From: Gymnothorax reevesii
Taxonomy: Eukaryota > Chordata > Actinopteri > Anguilliformes > Muraenidae
NCBI GenBank assembly: GCA_029721435.1
Contig: CM056573.1
Location: forward strand, 120,117,947 to 120,181,946
Length of the DNA stretch: 64,000 nucleotides
Direction of reading: 5' to 3'
Shown: piece by piece, positions 36,522 to 51,200 of the stretch
Numbering within the stretch: position 1 is the first letter of the stretch
Layout: every line of letters starts with the position of its first letter
Translations under genes and position numbers: made by a program
Notes under the pieces: model-generated
Databases searched by the model: none
The model's input: only the letters and a program-made list of their open reading frames with translations
Told to the model about the DNA's origin: nothing

Positions 36522-39500
36522 TACACTGCCCGGCCAAAAAGAAAGTCACCTCCTGTGTTTAACTAAGTAAATAGGACAAGATTTCCATTGGATAATTACT
36601 GCAGTGATTAATGTTTCTCCTGGCGACAAGTTATTTAACCCTGACTGATGCAGTTACTTTCTTCTCATTTCTGAAACAACCGTGTTGGAAGACACATCCT
36701 GTGGTCGTGGAGAAGATGTTACTCTCTCTCAGAAGGGTCACTTTATTGGCCCGCGTCATGCCAAGAAAACAACTTAGGAGATTGCTGAAACTACTGAAAT
36801 TGGGTTAAGAACTGTCCAACACATTTTTAAACCCTGGAAGGATAGTGGTGAACCATCAACTTAGTGGAAGATATAGGTCAGAAAAAATCATGAATGATCA
36901 TGGTTGGAAATGACCAAAACGCTTTGTGAAGTCTCATCCTTAAAAATTGATGCTAGAAATCAGGGCTGTGTTTAATTGTGTGTGTGGAACTGCTCTTACT
37001 TTCACAATGTGACAAGAACTTGCAGGATCGGGACTTAACAGCCACTTTGTTGCAGGAAATCCAGTTGTAAGTGAGGCTAATTGGGGGAAAAGATGACTTC
37101 AGTTTTGAGAGACCATAAAGATTGTTCTGTGGAACAATGGAAAAAGGCCATGAGGTCTGATGAGTCCAGATTTATCCTATTCCAGACCGACAGGTGTGTC
37201 AGGGTAAGAAAGGAACCCCATGAAGCCATGCATCTATCGTGCACAGTGCCCACTGTACCAGCTTCTGGAGCCAGTGTTGTGATCTGGGGTTTCGCTCCTG
37301 AATAGATCAAAGTTCACCAACATTATGTGACAATGAAATGGAGTCAGCAGACCTGGTTTCCCCATCAATGGATTTTTAAATCATGTACAGCATAGGCACA
37401 GTCCATGATGACAAAACGAGATTCGTCGGGCTTGAATTGTGAAAGACTGGTTCAGTGTACTGGAGGAAATATTTTGCCTGATGAATTGGCTGCCACACAG
37501 TCCTGACCCTAACCAGCTGCAAGTCTTTGGGATGCCCTGGAGAAGGCTTTTTGGAGTGGTTTGACTCTCTACCATCATCAAAACAGGATCTCAGCCTAAA
37601 ATTGATGCAACTCTGGTCACAAATAAATGTGATAACGTTGCATAAGATTAATTTGTCAATTTGTTTTGTCAAAACAAAGCCAGGAGGAAGGCACGTTGCG
37701 AGCTCAAGGAGGTCTAACAAAATATTAGTATGTGCGATTTATTTTTGGCCGGTCAGTGAATAATGCTTTCACTCCTTCCTTCAAATAAAAAAAAATCACC
37801 TTTTTATTTAGCAAGTATTGCTTTAGCCGCAGTTATTGATTCTGGAAAGCACGCGGAGTCTTGAAGATGATTCAAAATCTTTTTCCTCAGTTAAATCAAT
37901 TCTGAATGACCAAACAAAAACATCTTCAAATACTGTATGCATTCTGTGAAAAAGTAATATGATTGTAAAACTCTTGCTTTAATAAAAACTTCACTTGAAT
38001 GCAGAAATTTGCCCTGCAGCCAATCAGTCATCGTTGCTGTGTCAACTGTGTTTTCGCAAAACTAATTCTTTCACCAACTCGGTGGAGGAAAAAAAAATAT
38101 GGGCTGTTGTTTTTGCTGCTTTGACTACTTGCAGGCGACAACAGAAAATCTGTGAACCCTGAAACGTCTGAGGTTTTTTTCAGATGGAATTTGTATGAGG
38201 TAATGTTTGAGGATGACAGCTTAATCTTCTGTTTCGAACGACTTCGAGTTGGCGGAGTGCGCAGTCCCGCCCAGTCCTTTTGACTGACTTGTGTAAACAG
38301 GATTTTGGTCATATTTTGAAACCTGTTGTTCTGCCTGTTATTGCGGACACTACTCATTGTCTGCCAAGCTCACAGTCAGGCTTGTATTTTGGCACTGACA
38401 GCCAAACTATTACACAGCACGCTAAAACCGAATCGGTCGATTGGCAACGATCTTTCAAGTTGTGACGAAACGGCATTGACCTCGTGGGGCTTGCTGTATA
38501 AGGGCCAGGTCATGTGGTAACTGAGTTACAAATTTGTTTTGCGTCATGGCTCCAAAACTTAGTAAGGTAGAGTTAGAATTTAAATGGCTTTGTGTAGGTC
38601 TTCCCTAGTACTTCAAACAACAAAATAGCCAATCTTGTTCATTTGATTTCTGTGGGTGAAAGCGGCAAAAAATGGTAGTAATTTGTAACTCCGTTACAGA
38701 CCAGTTTTTTGTCGTTTTTACCCAAAATAAATCAAATGACCAAAATCAGCTATTTCGTTGTTTGACGTACTAGGGACTACACAAAGCCATTTAAATCGTA
38801 ACTCTATCTTACTTAGTTTTGGAGCTATGATACAAAATACACCAATTTTGTAACTCCGTTACTGCGTGACCTGGCCCATGATTAATATGTGCTTTTCCTA
38901 TACAAAACCCCTGATTTTGAGTGCTGTCCTTATTATTATAATACTGAATAAGCAATTCACGAGGAACGCTGCACGGAAAACAATGGCATTAGAATTAAAA
39001 TAAAGTTTGTTGAAGTCTCATGTTGAATATGTATTGACCTACTACAAGCGACTTGTCTGTAATAAGGATCGGAAAATGTAAAGCTTAATCCACACTTTGC
39101 TGAAGTGCTCTTCAAAACTTGAAAACATGGACCATCCCTTCCTCCGCAACTCCTCCTCCTCCTGTTGAAGAGAGGTGGGTCCCTTTTTTCAGCATTGAGG
39201 CGTCCCCCTGCTGTCGGCCCACCTCTGCTCCAGCTCACATCGTATTGCAAACTAAAGTCTGTATGGGTGTTTTAGTCTTGTGACGCCTCTGTTCCCAGGT
39301 TTACATGCACAGATTAACCCTATATGAGATTCATCTCCAGGTGGAGATATCCATACAGCCCTGTGTAGTCCAGCAGTGAGATTAGTCTTAAGTCTGTGAA
39401 ACTGGTCCCAGCGGTCAAAAGCATTGGCCTGTTTAGCTACTTTTTTCTTGAAGAGTGAAAACAAAATATCTTACCCCATCGGCAAATCCTGAAATGAGCC

Positions 39501-40962
39501 GTACTGTTGTACCTTGTTGGCCATATTTTGGATTATTTATCGAATAAAGGGCGATGGAAATAAGATTTCAAATGTAAATATAAGAATAAATTGCCTGCTG
39601 AAAATGAGTATTTGTTGGTTTCAGGGATGCGCGCTGCAGGTTTGTTCTGTCGTTACGGAACACTCCGAAAGCGGCTCAGCCGTGGCGAGCTGGGCTCTGC
39701 CCAGAGAGATGTCTGTCGGTGCAGGAAGGCCGTGATATCGTTAGAGAGTAAACATCCCCTCGGCTTATCTCAGGGGGAAAAGACTTCTCACACAAGTCTG
39801 CTTCCTCACACTCTGCCTCTGTGTGTCTTTGTCTATATGGGTGCCTATATCTCTGAGTTGGTGTGTGAGGGTGGGTGTGAGTGTTTATGTGCGTTTGAAT
39901 CCCTGTGTTTGTGTACGTGTGAGGGCGCGTTTGTCTGTGTGTGTGTGTGAGTGTATGTACACTACCACTCAAAAGTTTGGGATCACTTGGGAATTCTCTT
40001 GTTTTCCATGGAAACACACATGAAATTAGTCTGAATAGGAAATATAGCAAATGAATAGAACAGGCTGACATTGTCTGAGTTAGAAATAATAATTTTAATA
40101 GAAAATGATGAATATGTACTTCAAACTTTGCCTTCATCAAAAAAAACACCTTCACTGTTTATACTGAAACTGGTATTTGATGGGAAGTATTTAACGCAGC
40201 TGCTTGTTGACAACCTGTGAGGTGTCCTTGTCTTAAACTACACACTCTCAGATATTTGTCTTCTTGCACAGTTGTGCATCAGGGCCTCCCACTCCTTTTT
40301 TCTGTCCTTGTTAGTGCCAGTTTGTGCTGCTTTCTGAAGGGAGTAGTTGACAGCATGGTAAGAGACTTTAAGTTTTCAATTTCTCGCATTGAATAGCCTT
40401 CTTTTCTAAGCACAACAAGTGACTGACGGGTCTCTAAAGGAAGTTCTTTCTTTCTGGCCATTTTGAGCCAGTAAACAAACAAACAACTGCTGATGCTTCA
40501 GGTACTAAACCAACCTCAAGAATGCCATGCTCCCTTTTGCGCTCCCTTATTAGTTCATCGGTTTTCAGCTGTGCAACACATTTGCAGAAGGGTTTTCTAA
40601 TAATCAATTAGCCTTATAAAATGCTTAACTTGGATTAGCGGCCATACCAGGAGATTGATGCAGAGGACTGACAGTTGCTGATAATAGGCCTCTATGCAAA
40701 AATGTAGATCATTCTTTGAAAATCAACTGATCAATTTTAATCGTTAGTGAAATGGATAAATTTTTGCGAAATGGAAAAAAAAATGTTTGTGAAATGCATG
40801 AAAATATATTTTTCTTTGGAAAACAAAGAAATTTACAAGTGATCCCAAACTTTTGTTTGTATGTATGTATGTATACGTATGTATGTATATATGTATATAT
40901 GTATGCGTGTTTGTGTGTGTGTGTGTGTAAATGTGTGTGTGTTTGTGTATATATGTGCCCAT

Positions 40963-41004
<42 letters not shown>

Positions 41005-42223
41005 GTTGGTGTGTAGGTTGGCGAGTTTGCGTGTTTGTGCATTTTGCATGCGCTTGGGTGCATTTACTTGTTTGTGTATGAGATTGTATGCGTGTGTTCG
41101 AGTGATGTGTGTGTGAGTGCACATGCAGGGATAGTGAAAAAGTGGATATTTCTATTGCATGAACTTGTATTTGCATGAATGCCATTTGCTAGCTTGTATT
41201 GCCTTTTCACACTCTCTTAAGTTATTGATATGAGAAATTAGAAAAAATGCAGCTCGGACTCTTGATATTCATAAAAATGAAATACCGGCAGCTTTATGGC
41301 CGCACTTTATAACTCCCGGTGACCTTTCGAGGTGACGTTACCGATCCGTTACGATGATGATAACACTGATTGGTGCTAATGACCTGTTTGATGTGAGCTT
41401 GTCTGCAAGATTCCTGTGGAATTTTTCCCTAATTCTCCTCCTTGCAGGAGAAGGAAGGAGTGGAGGCCGTGTCCGTGGGAGCCATTCTGTCCGACTACCA
41501 GAGGGTCCGAGTGGAAAATGTGTAAGTGGCCAACACTCTGTACATCCGTCCTCTCCTGCATCTTTCCATCTCATCAACAGCCAGACACGGGCCCAAGTTT
41601 AGCTTCTTCACCATTCATGTCCTCTGTGAAATAATGTAAATAGGGTGCTTTTTTGTTCTAGCAGTAATGGCGGCAGTGTTGTGATCGGAAGGTTGTGTGT
41701 TCCTATCCCACCGGTGTAAAAATAATGACATACGGCGAAGTGCTTGAGTACTTGGATATTATCGGAATTCTAACTTTCAGGCGCTGCTCTCTATGGATTT
41801 AAGAACAAGTTTGAGTGATTCATGTCGGGAATCGCTGCTTGTTTTTTGATCAGGGTCACAGTTAAAAACACTGTACCTATGGACTGGTGTTCTGTATATG
41901 CGGAGGAAATCACTAGTGATGTTGCATCATTTAAAGTATAACTCAGTGGCATTTTGCAGAGGGTTTGACAGAGACCTTTTATAGACTGGGCCCAGGCTTT
42001 CAGAGGTCACACACTGAGGTGGTGGGCTTTTATTCTCTGACAGACATTTAGATTCCTCCCTGTGCCTCCCTGCAGCAGTGCTGTCTTTCCCTGTCAGAAA
42101 GACGGCCCCTTCATGTCTTCCGGCACATTCCACGACAAGCCCCTTTCTCTTCTTGTGTTTCCAGCACTGCGGTATCAACAAACGGTGCTGTCAGGCTCCT
42201 ATTGTGTCCACTCAACACCTCAG

Positions 42224-42254
<31 letters not shown>

Positions 42255-45200
42255 ATAAGCATGCATGTGCATCTGTATGTATGCAAGTGTGTGTGTTTAT
42301 CTGTGTGTGTGTGTGCGCGTGTGTATGCGCGTATGTGTGTACGTGTGATATGCATGCATGTGTGTCTGTATGTATGCGTGAGTGTGCTTTTGTGTGGTTG
42401 TGTCTTTGTGTACGTGCATGTTCGTGTGTCTATATGCGTGTTTATTTGTGTGTGTGATACGCATGCATGTGCATCTGTATGTATGCATGTATGCGCATGC
42501 GTTTGTCTGTTTGTGTGTATGCATGCATGTGTGTCTACGTATGCGCGTGTGTGTTTGTCTGTCTGTGTGTGTGTGCGTGCGTGCGTGCATGTGTGTGCGT
42601 CATGTGCGTGTGTCTGTGTATGTGCGCGCGTGTGTGTCAGAGTGTGTATGTGTGTGCAAAGGGCAGAGTCCAGTACGGGCCGCTGGTCTCAGATGACCTG
42701 TGCTCTCTGTGCGTGTAACGGGTGGGTCTGTGGGGAGAGTATAATTATCCCCTTCATAATTATATTCCCTGTAATTTACACACGCTCCCTTACTCACGCT
42801 CCTCTTGTGCTTCTATCCAAGCAGACAGAAGCGATTGCAGTGTTTTTTTATTTTTTGCAGGCCGCCCAGGGAATAAAATTGCTCATTTCTTTTGAACTCG
42901 GGGTATTTGAGAATTGTCCAATTTGTGCCCCCCCCCCACCCACCCGGACCACCTGTCCCACCTGTCCCACAGGTGCAGTCGGCTCCAGCTCCTGCCTCTG
43001 GCGTACCTGTGGCGTCGCGACCAAGATGAGCTCCTGGAGGAGATGGTATCCAGTGACCTCCGCGCCGTCCTCATCAAAGTGGCGGCTTTCGGTAAGGGTG
43101 CTGCGGTCTGCGGTCCAGTGCTTGGGTCCTTCCCTCGCGCCAGCGTGTCCCGCCAGCCCTCTTGTGGTTGGCATACGCCAGAGCTGCCCAATCTTGTTGG
43201 AAAAAAAGGCCCAACATGGCTGTAGGTTTCCATTTCAGCCCAAACACTAGGACATCTGATTCAGCCAATTAGCTAATTACAGTTCACAATAAAAACCTTC
43301 ATTATTCCTTTAGAGTGCTTAGTGTTGGGCTAAAATCTCAACCTCAATGTACACCGGCCCTTTTTGAAGAAGGTTAGGCTCCCTTGCCTGATTCCCATCT
43401 GTCAGTGGGTGGGTCAAGGTAGCGCAGGAGGGGACGTGGGCGGTTAAAAAAGGGCCGAAAAGCCGAAAATGATCAATCGGGGGTTCAAACAGACTGTTGG
43501 GCCTCACGCCGGAGGGCGAGAGAGCGTCAGTGCGGAGAACAATGCAAAGAAGAATAACAGGAGAATCTAGCAGTGGAAAAAAATGAGCACTAATGATTAC
43601 CTGCCACGTCAACTGAGGCCTTGAATAACGGCACACGGCCTTATTGTGCAGGGAGAAACAGCCGAGGGAGTTTTACCTGCTCTGGCTCCAATACCCTCAA
43701 CACATGGGGCGTGCTGCTCAGATTAAAATCTCGCCTATCTCATTTCAGGTTTTAAATGTCTTCGGGAGGGGGAAAAAGGTTAATTTTTTGTCACTTGTTT
43801 TGTGTTCGTGGCCGTTGTGGTGCTTGTGGAGGAAAAGTAGATCACCTTACCAAGGCATTGAAGTGCGAGATGGCTCTTTTTGTGTCATTTGACTGCCAAG
43901 ATAACTACCTGCCTCTACTTAACAGTAAAGTTGTTTTCTGTGTCAGTGCAAGTGACGAATGATAATTGCTCCTTAACAGTTCTTTTTGTCCTCAAAACAT
44001 TGCAACAATAGCTTGCGATGCTGGTGCGTTTTTCGTCGTACGTTGAAATAAATGCGTTTTGGGAGGATAATCTGTTTAGAGAGGGATGGAAATAGCGCGG
44101 TGACAGACTGTGTACTTTCTGTTTTACGCTACTTAAAGATCCTTTGGGTCTTTTGAAGGACATTGGCCTCCTCTCTTTTGTGGATGGTTTGAATGTTAAT
44201 CGCGCACACTGTTAAACTGGGAAAATGTTTCTCACTAAGGAAATTCAACAATCTGTCTTTCTTGTGCTTGAAACATGAGGCAAAGTGAGTATAATTATGT
44301 GAAAGTCAGGAGTTCATTAACAGCCCCTGCTGGTGTCAAGCGCTGACATGCAACACTTCTGAGACAGGTTTTCTTTGTGACTTTTCTTTCTCTATTGTAA
44401 ATTATGGAGATCAGCGTATTCAAACAGCTCTGTCAATTTGCTAGCTTAACATGCCACTTGAGGGGCAGGGCAAGGCCCTTTTATGGCAGCGAGGGGGTGG
44501 AGAGACACGCTCTAGTCTTGTGTGTTCTGCGCTAGCGAGGGCACGCTTTTCTTTTGATACGAGCCATCACGCGGCGCGTCTCGTCTGTCCCGCACGTGAA
44601 TGCGGATGAGGAGAGGAGACGCAATTATGCTAATGGCTACTTTTAGCTCACCTTCATCTGGTCATCGAGACAAAGCCGTCTTTGTGTCTCGTGCAGGAAT
44701 GTTGCTATCTCTGCACATCGAGAGGCTGCTGAAATTACCTGGAATAATCCCCCCCCCCCCCCCCAACAAAATCACTGCACCTCTAAGCCCAGTCAAAAGA
44801 TTGACAGAGCCTCCGAGCTTTCAGCCTTTTCTGAGGGAAAAGTCATTTAAAAGCAAATTCCCCGCATTTTTTGAAGATTATAACGAGAAAGAAAAGCTAC
44901 CCCAGGTTTCTGTTTTTTCATCGCTTTTCTTTTCTTTTTTTTTTTTGGCTACAGGTAAAGGGGTAAGATCTTATCGTCCTTGGTTTCTCACCTGCCCCGA
45001 GGCTGGTGTAATTAGAAATGAGAGAACTGAATAGTCAGAATGTTCCGGGGCTATTTAGGCACCACTCAGATAATTGAGGCTTTCATAAGAGCAGGTTAAA
45101 GCACTGGCCTGTGTTGTTATAAGTATTGGATGACACTGGGCGTACATGAGAGAGCGCCACTTGTACAGACCTCTGGTGTTGATTTAAATGGACTTTCCAG

Positions 45201-48200
45201 GTAAAAATAAGCGACTGTTGCATTTAAAACAAACCTAAAACTAACGTCCCCTGCTCTGATCACTTTTTACTGGCTTAAACACCATTTGAGCTACTCATTG
45301 AATGTTTCCTCTAACTGTCTTAGCGCTTTTGGCGAGACTAGTTTTCATAGGTTGACACTTTGGTGTTCGTGTGGGACTGACAGAAAATAATTAGCAGTGT
45401 AATTTGAGTTTGAGCTCTCTGTTTTTCCCAGTTGGGCAAAGACAGCTAAAATTGAAGGTAATTCAATATTGTAATCATTGCAGTTTTCCCAGTTGATGGC
45501 ACAGCTTGGAAAAAGAGTGAATGCCATTTCAGAAGTGTCAGGCTGAGAGAGCAGGCTGACGGCAAAAGTGATCTCTCCAACAACTGAGCTCATTTTGGAA
45601 AAAAATCCATGAACACCTCTCAAGTACATCATTTGTACGTGTCAATGTAAAATCAACTCAACTGATCGCCGGTGGTCAAGAATATTAGTAGATAATGCCA
45701 AAAAAAAGAATGCGCCAAAAGGATTTTTGTACATTCAAAAGTTAGCTTTATAGGTGAATGTGACTGGTTTCTTGGGCTTGTAGCTACTAACTACTGGTTC
45801 CTAGGGCCGATAGCTCAGAAACTACTGGTTTCTTTGGCCAATAGCTTTAGATTTATTCATGAAAACATGAAGATGTTTTAATAGTTTTCCTAGTCGCTGG
45901 CATCACCTCCTGGTGATTTGGCATGGAATGGCCCTTGGAATCTTTTATACTAGAATAACCTTATTTATTTCACTTTTTTTTTTTCTCTCCATCAGGCATC
46001 TACTGCTTCAAAATATGTAGAGAAAGTGTTGTACTAATAATATTTGTGTCTACGCACCGTATACGAATGAGCCCCCTTGTGACAATACATTTGTACGTTC
46101 TGAATTTGGTTGAGCAGTAAAGGCTACTCAGAATGTCAAAGTTTTGAAACTTCCATAAATTGTCAGTTTTTATCATAGTAGTACTCAAGTACAGGGTTTG
46201 AAATGAGGAAAATAACTCTGTAGTCCACAGGAGGTCACAATTGAAGCACTTCTGGAAAGCTCCGTTGATGTTTGTGGTTCAGGAGGCAATAAGGGCATTT
46301 TGAGACGGACAAGTAAATAACTTTGGCCTTGACATTGTTTAATTTTCTGTTTTTTTCCCTCAAACAGTCTGCATTTAAGCAGTGGGCTCTTGAGCTGAGA
46401 AGGCTTCCAACTGTGAAATTAATGTATTATAGTGACCAGTAGTAGATTTAGTGATATTAGGGCCCATTTCATTATCTTACCTCTGGCTCCCCATTCGTAT
46501 CAGTTCCCCACCTGGGGCTATGCGCATGTGCTGAGCGTCATAACCCCTATCAGTACTGTTTCTGGTCATCTCTCATTACACTCATTGGAATCCGTGCGTG
46601 TGTGTTTGCAGGTGTGTGAGAGACAGAAATTTGTGTTCTTAATACCTGCTTAATTCCTTGACAAAGTAAACGCACATTCTGCACACAAGCTGTGTTCTTT
46701 CATTGAATTGAGGTCATCTTTGCATCAACTTATTAGGTTCTAGAGAGTATCGTTGTGTTTTTTAAAGCATCTATGCACACTATTAACTGTAAGCAGAGAG
46801 TAAGTATTGCTCCTGTCCATATTTTAGCAATTAAGCCATTCATGCCTGGCAAAATCTATGTATCAAATACAGCAAGTTTATAGTTTTAGGAGTAGTGCAT
46901 GCCTTTTTATGTGGAAGCCATTAACACTTCTACTGTCAAAGGGTGTGTAGACCTGTGTGCATTAACATTAATTGGCTTGGATAAAGTTCAGTTTGCATCA
47001 CCCTTGACTCTACTGAACCGAAAATACACTGTCCGTCAAAAATGAGCAAATTCTCAAGAGCCTATGATTGACTTATAATTGCAATCATGAATATGTTTCA
47101 GCTGGCAATAATCCTTATAATCCTGACTGATTTAGTGTTCATTTTTCAAACAAACATGTCAGAAAAAATAGTATCTCTTGGTCATTGAAAAGATTTTTTT
47201 CTGTTTCAAGAGGGGCAAATTATTGGCCAGCATCATGCAAAGAAAACTGCTTATGAGATTGCTGCAATGGCTGGAATTGGATCATGAACTGTACAACAAT
47301 TTATTAAAACCTGGAAGGATTGTGGTCAACTGTCAACTTTGCAGAATAAATGGGTTGGAGAAAAATCATGACTGATCCAGATCCTAGATGACAAAAATGC
47401 CTGGTGAAGTCTCATCATAAAACCATCAACAGTAGCACTCATGACTGTGTTTAATTATGGAGGTGAGAGCCTTTCCACTCTCATGATGCATCAAGAACTT
47501 GGAGGATTAAGACTAAACAGCTGTGTGGCCACAAGAAAGCTGTGTGTTAGTAAGGCTTATTGAGAGAAAAAAAACAAGTTCACTTTGCAAGGGTGGATCA
47601 AGAATGGACTGAGAAGCAATGGCAAAAGGTCATGTGGTCTTTTGAGTCCTAATTTACCCTATCCCAGAGCGATAGGCACATCAGGGTAAGAGAGGAAGCT
47701 CATGAAGTGATGCACCCGTCATGCACAGTGCCCACTGTACAAGCTGCTGGTGGCAGTGTTATGATCTTGGGTTGCTTCAATGGGTTAGGTCTTGGCACAG
47801 CGCTGTTTACAGCAATGAAATGAATTCAGCAGACTACAAAAATATGCTAAATGACCGGTGACCCATCAGCAGACTTTTTAATCCCTGATGGCACAGGCAT
47901 ATTCCAAGATCACAATCCCAAGATTCATTGGGCTCAAATTGTGAAAGAGTGGTTAATTTCCATTAATGAAGTGGCCACCTCAGAGTCCAGGCCTTAAGAA
48001 CAATACCACAACCAATGTACATCGTTATCAAAGCTTACGGTGGCCCAACAAAATATTATAATGTGCAACTTTTTTTTTTTGGACGGGCAGTGTATAAGTT
48101 TTGCACTGAGCGCATTGTCCAGAAAATAGACGCTAGCCTGCTGTACCCACAGTTAATTATCCCCCGCCAACACGAAGTGTGAGGGGGATATAGGTTTGAC

Positions 48201-51200
48201 CTCCGTCCGTGTGTGTGTGCGTCCGTCCATCCGTCCGTACATCCGAGAGAAAGGGGACAGCTTTTCTCTGAAACTATTACAGATAGGACAACCAAATTTG
48301 GTGTGTAGCTTCAGACCATAAAGGCCTTGATGGAGTTCGAAAATAAGAAGCACACGATTGGCGGGGGATGTTGTAGACCATGTTGACTTGTTTATCATGT
48401 GTATAAAAAGTTTCTTTGCAGTTTAGAGAATTTATGTTAATTGCATATTAAAGCTATGCTAAGTGCAACTGCTATCCTCAGTTTTGGCTTTGGAACTTTC
48501 AGCACTCTACTTCAGAAGTTTGGAATCACAAATTATTTTCAGATGACTCTAATGAAGACACCCTCTGCTATAGCAAGACAAAGACTGAACATAAATCTGA
48601 ACTCTGCTGAAACCCTGGGAAGGAAATGGCAAGATATGCAGTGACCAGCACAGTGACCTGACTTCAACCCCATAGAACTGTTGAGGACTCACCTGGATAG
48701 CAAAGCTCACACAGTGATCCAAACATCAGAGACCCACCAATGTGAAATTTTGCTGCTCCCTGGAAATCTATTAACCCCTTTGTGCAGATATCGACACTGA
48801 CATCCGTAAATTCCAAAATTTAATTCCTAAATAATTCTGTAATTGAATTTACAAATGTTTTGCTTCACTGGAACATTTTTCCAAAATCTCTGTGACACGC
48901 ATGCTGAGCTATAAAGGCCTAAATTGGCTCATACGTAACAGGAAAAAATTGGCATTATTTGTATTCTGTGCATAGGGGTTGAGAATGACATGCTATTAAA
49001 ATTAAAATACCCAGAATGCCTAAAATTTCCAGAGTTGGGATTATATCTCATAGTGGGTAGTATGGGTAGTACTCTGATGCTGTGTTATTAAGCATTTAGA
49101 TACCATTTTTGTCCCAAAATTCTTGAAGTACTAAATAAAACAATACAACCGCACATATACTTTTATTTCATATAACATAGGGATATGTATGTAAATGTCA
49201 AAGAATTTTAAACTTTAGAGCACTTCTTGTACTTAAAATACAGACATTATTATTGCTGGTAACTGTTAGTGCAAGTAAGATTGAGAATGTGCGAGACTGT
49301 GACAGCCCAATGAAACGCTTGTACCATGTCATCTACATAGCTTTTTCGTGATGTGACTGCTCTTAAGTTGATTTATGACTCGTTTCACCAGCTTTAAATC
49401 TTCACGATACAATTAATGTTATTTATTTTTAGGGTCAACTCTGCTTACTCTTTAATGTAATGTGAAATGCATTCTGCATTTATGCAGTGGGAAGTCTAAT
49501 TAAATTCTACAGTACGTCACCGAGCTGGTGTAGGATTCTAAAAGCAATGCACCTTAATTAACAGGTGGGTTACTCAAGATATTAAACGATCCATGTCACC
49601 TTGGGCCAACTGTTAATATTTCAGCGGCAGGGTTAGCATGATTCAGTCTCTGGTTCATTTGAATATGTAAAACTTCCCTTTTGTGTTATTAAAAATGATA
49701 GTGTCATTAATATTTCTATTTATTGCCATCATTGTATCTTAGGACTTGCTCACCGGGGAGAAAATCCTTGGAAAACTGGGAGATATACATCTTATGAGGT
49801 TGTAATTGCACTAGTTTTTATTCATTGGATAAAAAGATTAAATTTCAGATGTGAAAGCACGTGGTATAATCTTCCATTATTCTGCATGCAGACTGAATTT
49901 CAGATAAGGGCTAAGACAAATTTGGCATATGCCTAAATCTTATCTTCTCATGATGTTTTGGGTCTCTCCCCCTCCCTTCTCTTTGGATTGGATGATTGCG
50001 AATGTTATTGTTTTCAGTCAGGTCTGTGAGTGCATCGTTCAAAGGATGGACTATCTCGCCTTATAGCTGGAAGATGTTTATTTCAAGATTTGAAAGCTAA
50101 AATGTTCCACATCAGGAATTCAATTTCTTTTTTTTCCCCCTCTGAGAAGGCAGGGATTAGAGCCAAGCTGTCATGTGTGTGTCAGATCTTAAAGAATATC
50201 CATGAATAGCTGATATGTCTGTGCTGGTATTATCTCAAATCTTTCTTTTTTGTATAAATTAGCTTTATACATGCGATGGGACAAAGAAGCTGCTAAAAGC
50301 TATAGTACTTTCAATTAAGCGGCAAGATCATTCTGCACATTTCTTTTTCTTTTTTACACGAATAAAGCAGGAAAAGAGAAAAATTCCTTTGTGTTTAAAT
50401 AATTGCCTAAGATTTGTTGGTCTTCTAGGAACTTTGAAAAGAGTATCAATTAAGAATGTAAGCTCTTTTCTTTCGTTCGCTTTGAGGGTTTAAAAGAAGG
50501 ATTGGTCTGTTTTTTTTTAAAACTGTTTTTGTTCATTGTACATTATAATAAATTCCAGAGTTGTGTTTTTACTAAAATTCTAATTCGTAATCCTTTAATT
50601 TTACTGTTTTGTTAGTTGATTTACCTATCTTTTGATTTGTCTGTCCAATATCTGCTCTGACTTTACGCTTTTAAAAAAAGTGTTTGGGTGGCTTAACTTC
50701 ATTTCCAGTTCGTAAAGTTCAGTGTTTTCATTTGCAGCTTTAGAGGATAACACATAATCCCCTTCGAGGGGAGACCTTTCTTTTAGTTGCACTGAGTCCC
50801 ATTTGTCCAAAATGCATGGGACCCTTCAATTGAGGCAAACAATGGCTGCCTCTGGTGGGGTTGTTTAGCCTTAATGTGGCATAATGAGGGCAGATAATTG
50901 GGTTGAGCTCAGCTTGAGTTAAAAGGAGATGTGATGATCATGTGGAGTCAAGACATGGAATGGCAGATAAAACTGCTGTCTTCCTGTCAGTTTTGAGCTG
51001 AAGATGAACTTTTGAGGCCTTTTTTCTCATTAGGAAATAGACTGCTGCTGTAGTTTGTCTTTGGGTTATTTTAATTTTTAGCTTACTGGCCCAATGGGCC
51101 GATAAGCTGTTGATGTGATGTGGCATCCGTCCTCCGCTGGGGCGTTTCTTGGGACTGAGAACATTGGGGGCGGAGCCCAGACCCTTATGGGGAAGTTTGG

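Larger units (their letters stand above)
13693..41447 (+). other. dph6: dph6 intron 3
   Basis: A 27.8-kb phase-0 intron with gtaatg donor and ccttgcag acceptor. It holds the elements listed separately. I see no assignable structure in 15700-16500, 19200-23400 (apart from a weak Tc1-like fragment near 20.5 kb), 27500-28900, 32200-34500 and 37800-38480. The blocks 16.6-17.2, 23.4-24.5, 25.1-25.6, 26.1-26.6, 26.9-27.5 and 34.7-35.0 kb look less neutral (CpG-rich or rich in homeodomain-like sites) and are candidate regulatory DNA. No nested gene is supported. Confidence 0.85.

Noticed and set aside
40709..41185. Histidine/threonine-rich frames up to 158 codons
   Set aside because: Direct translation of CA/GT microsatellite.
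42078..43250. A 390-codon open frame on the + strand
   Set aside because: Its first half is translated TG microsatellite (Cys/Val repeats) and its second half overlaps dph6 exon 5 in another frame.
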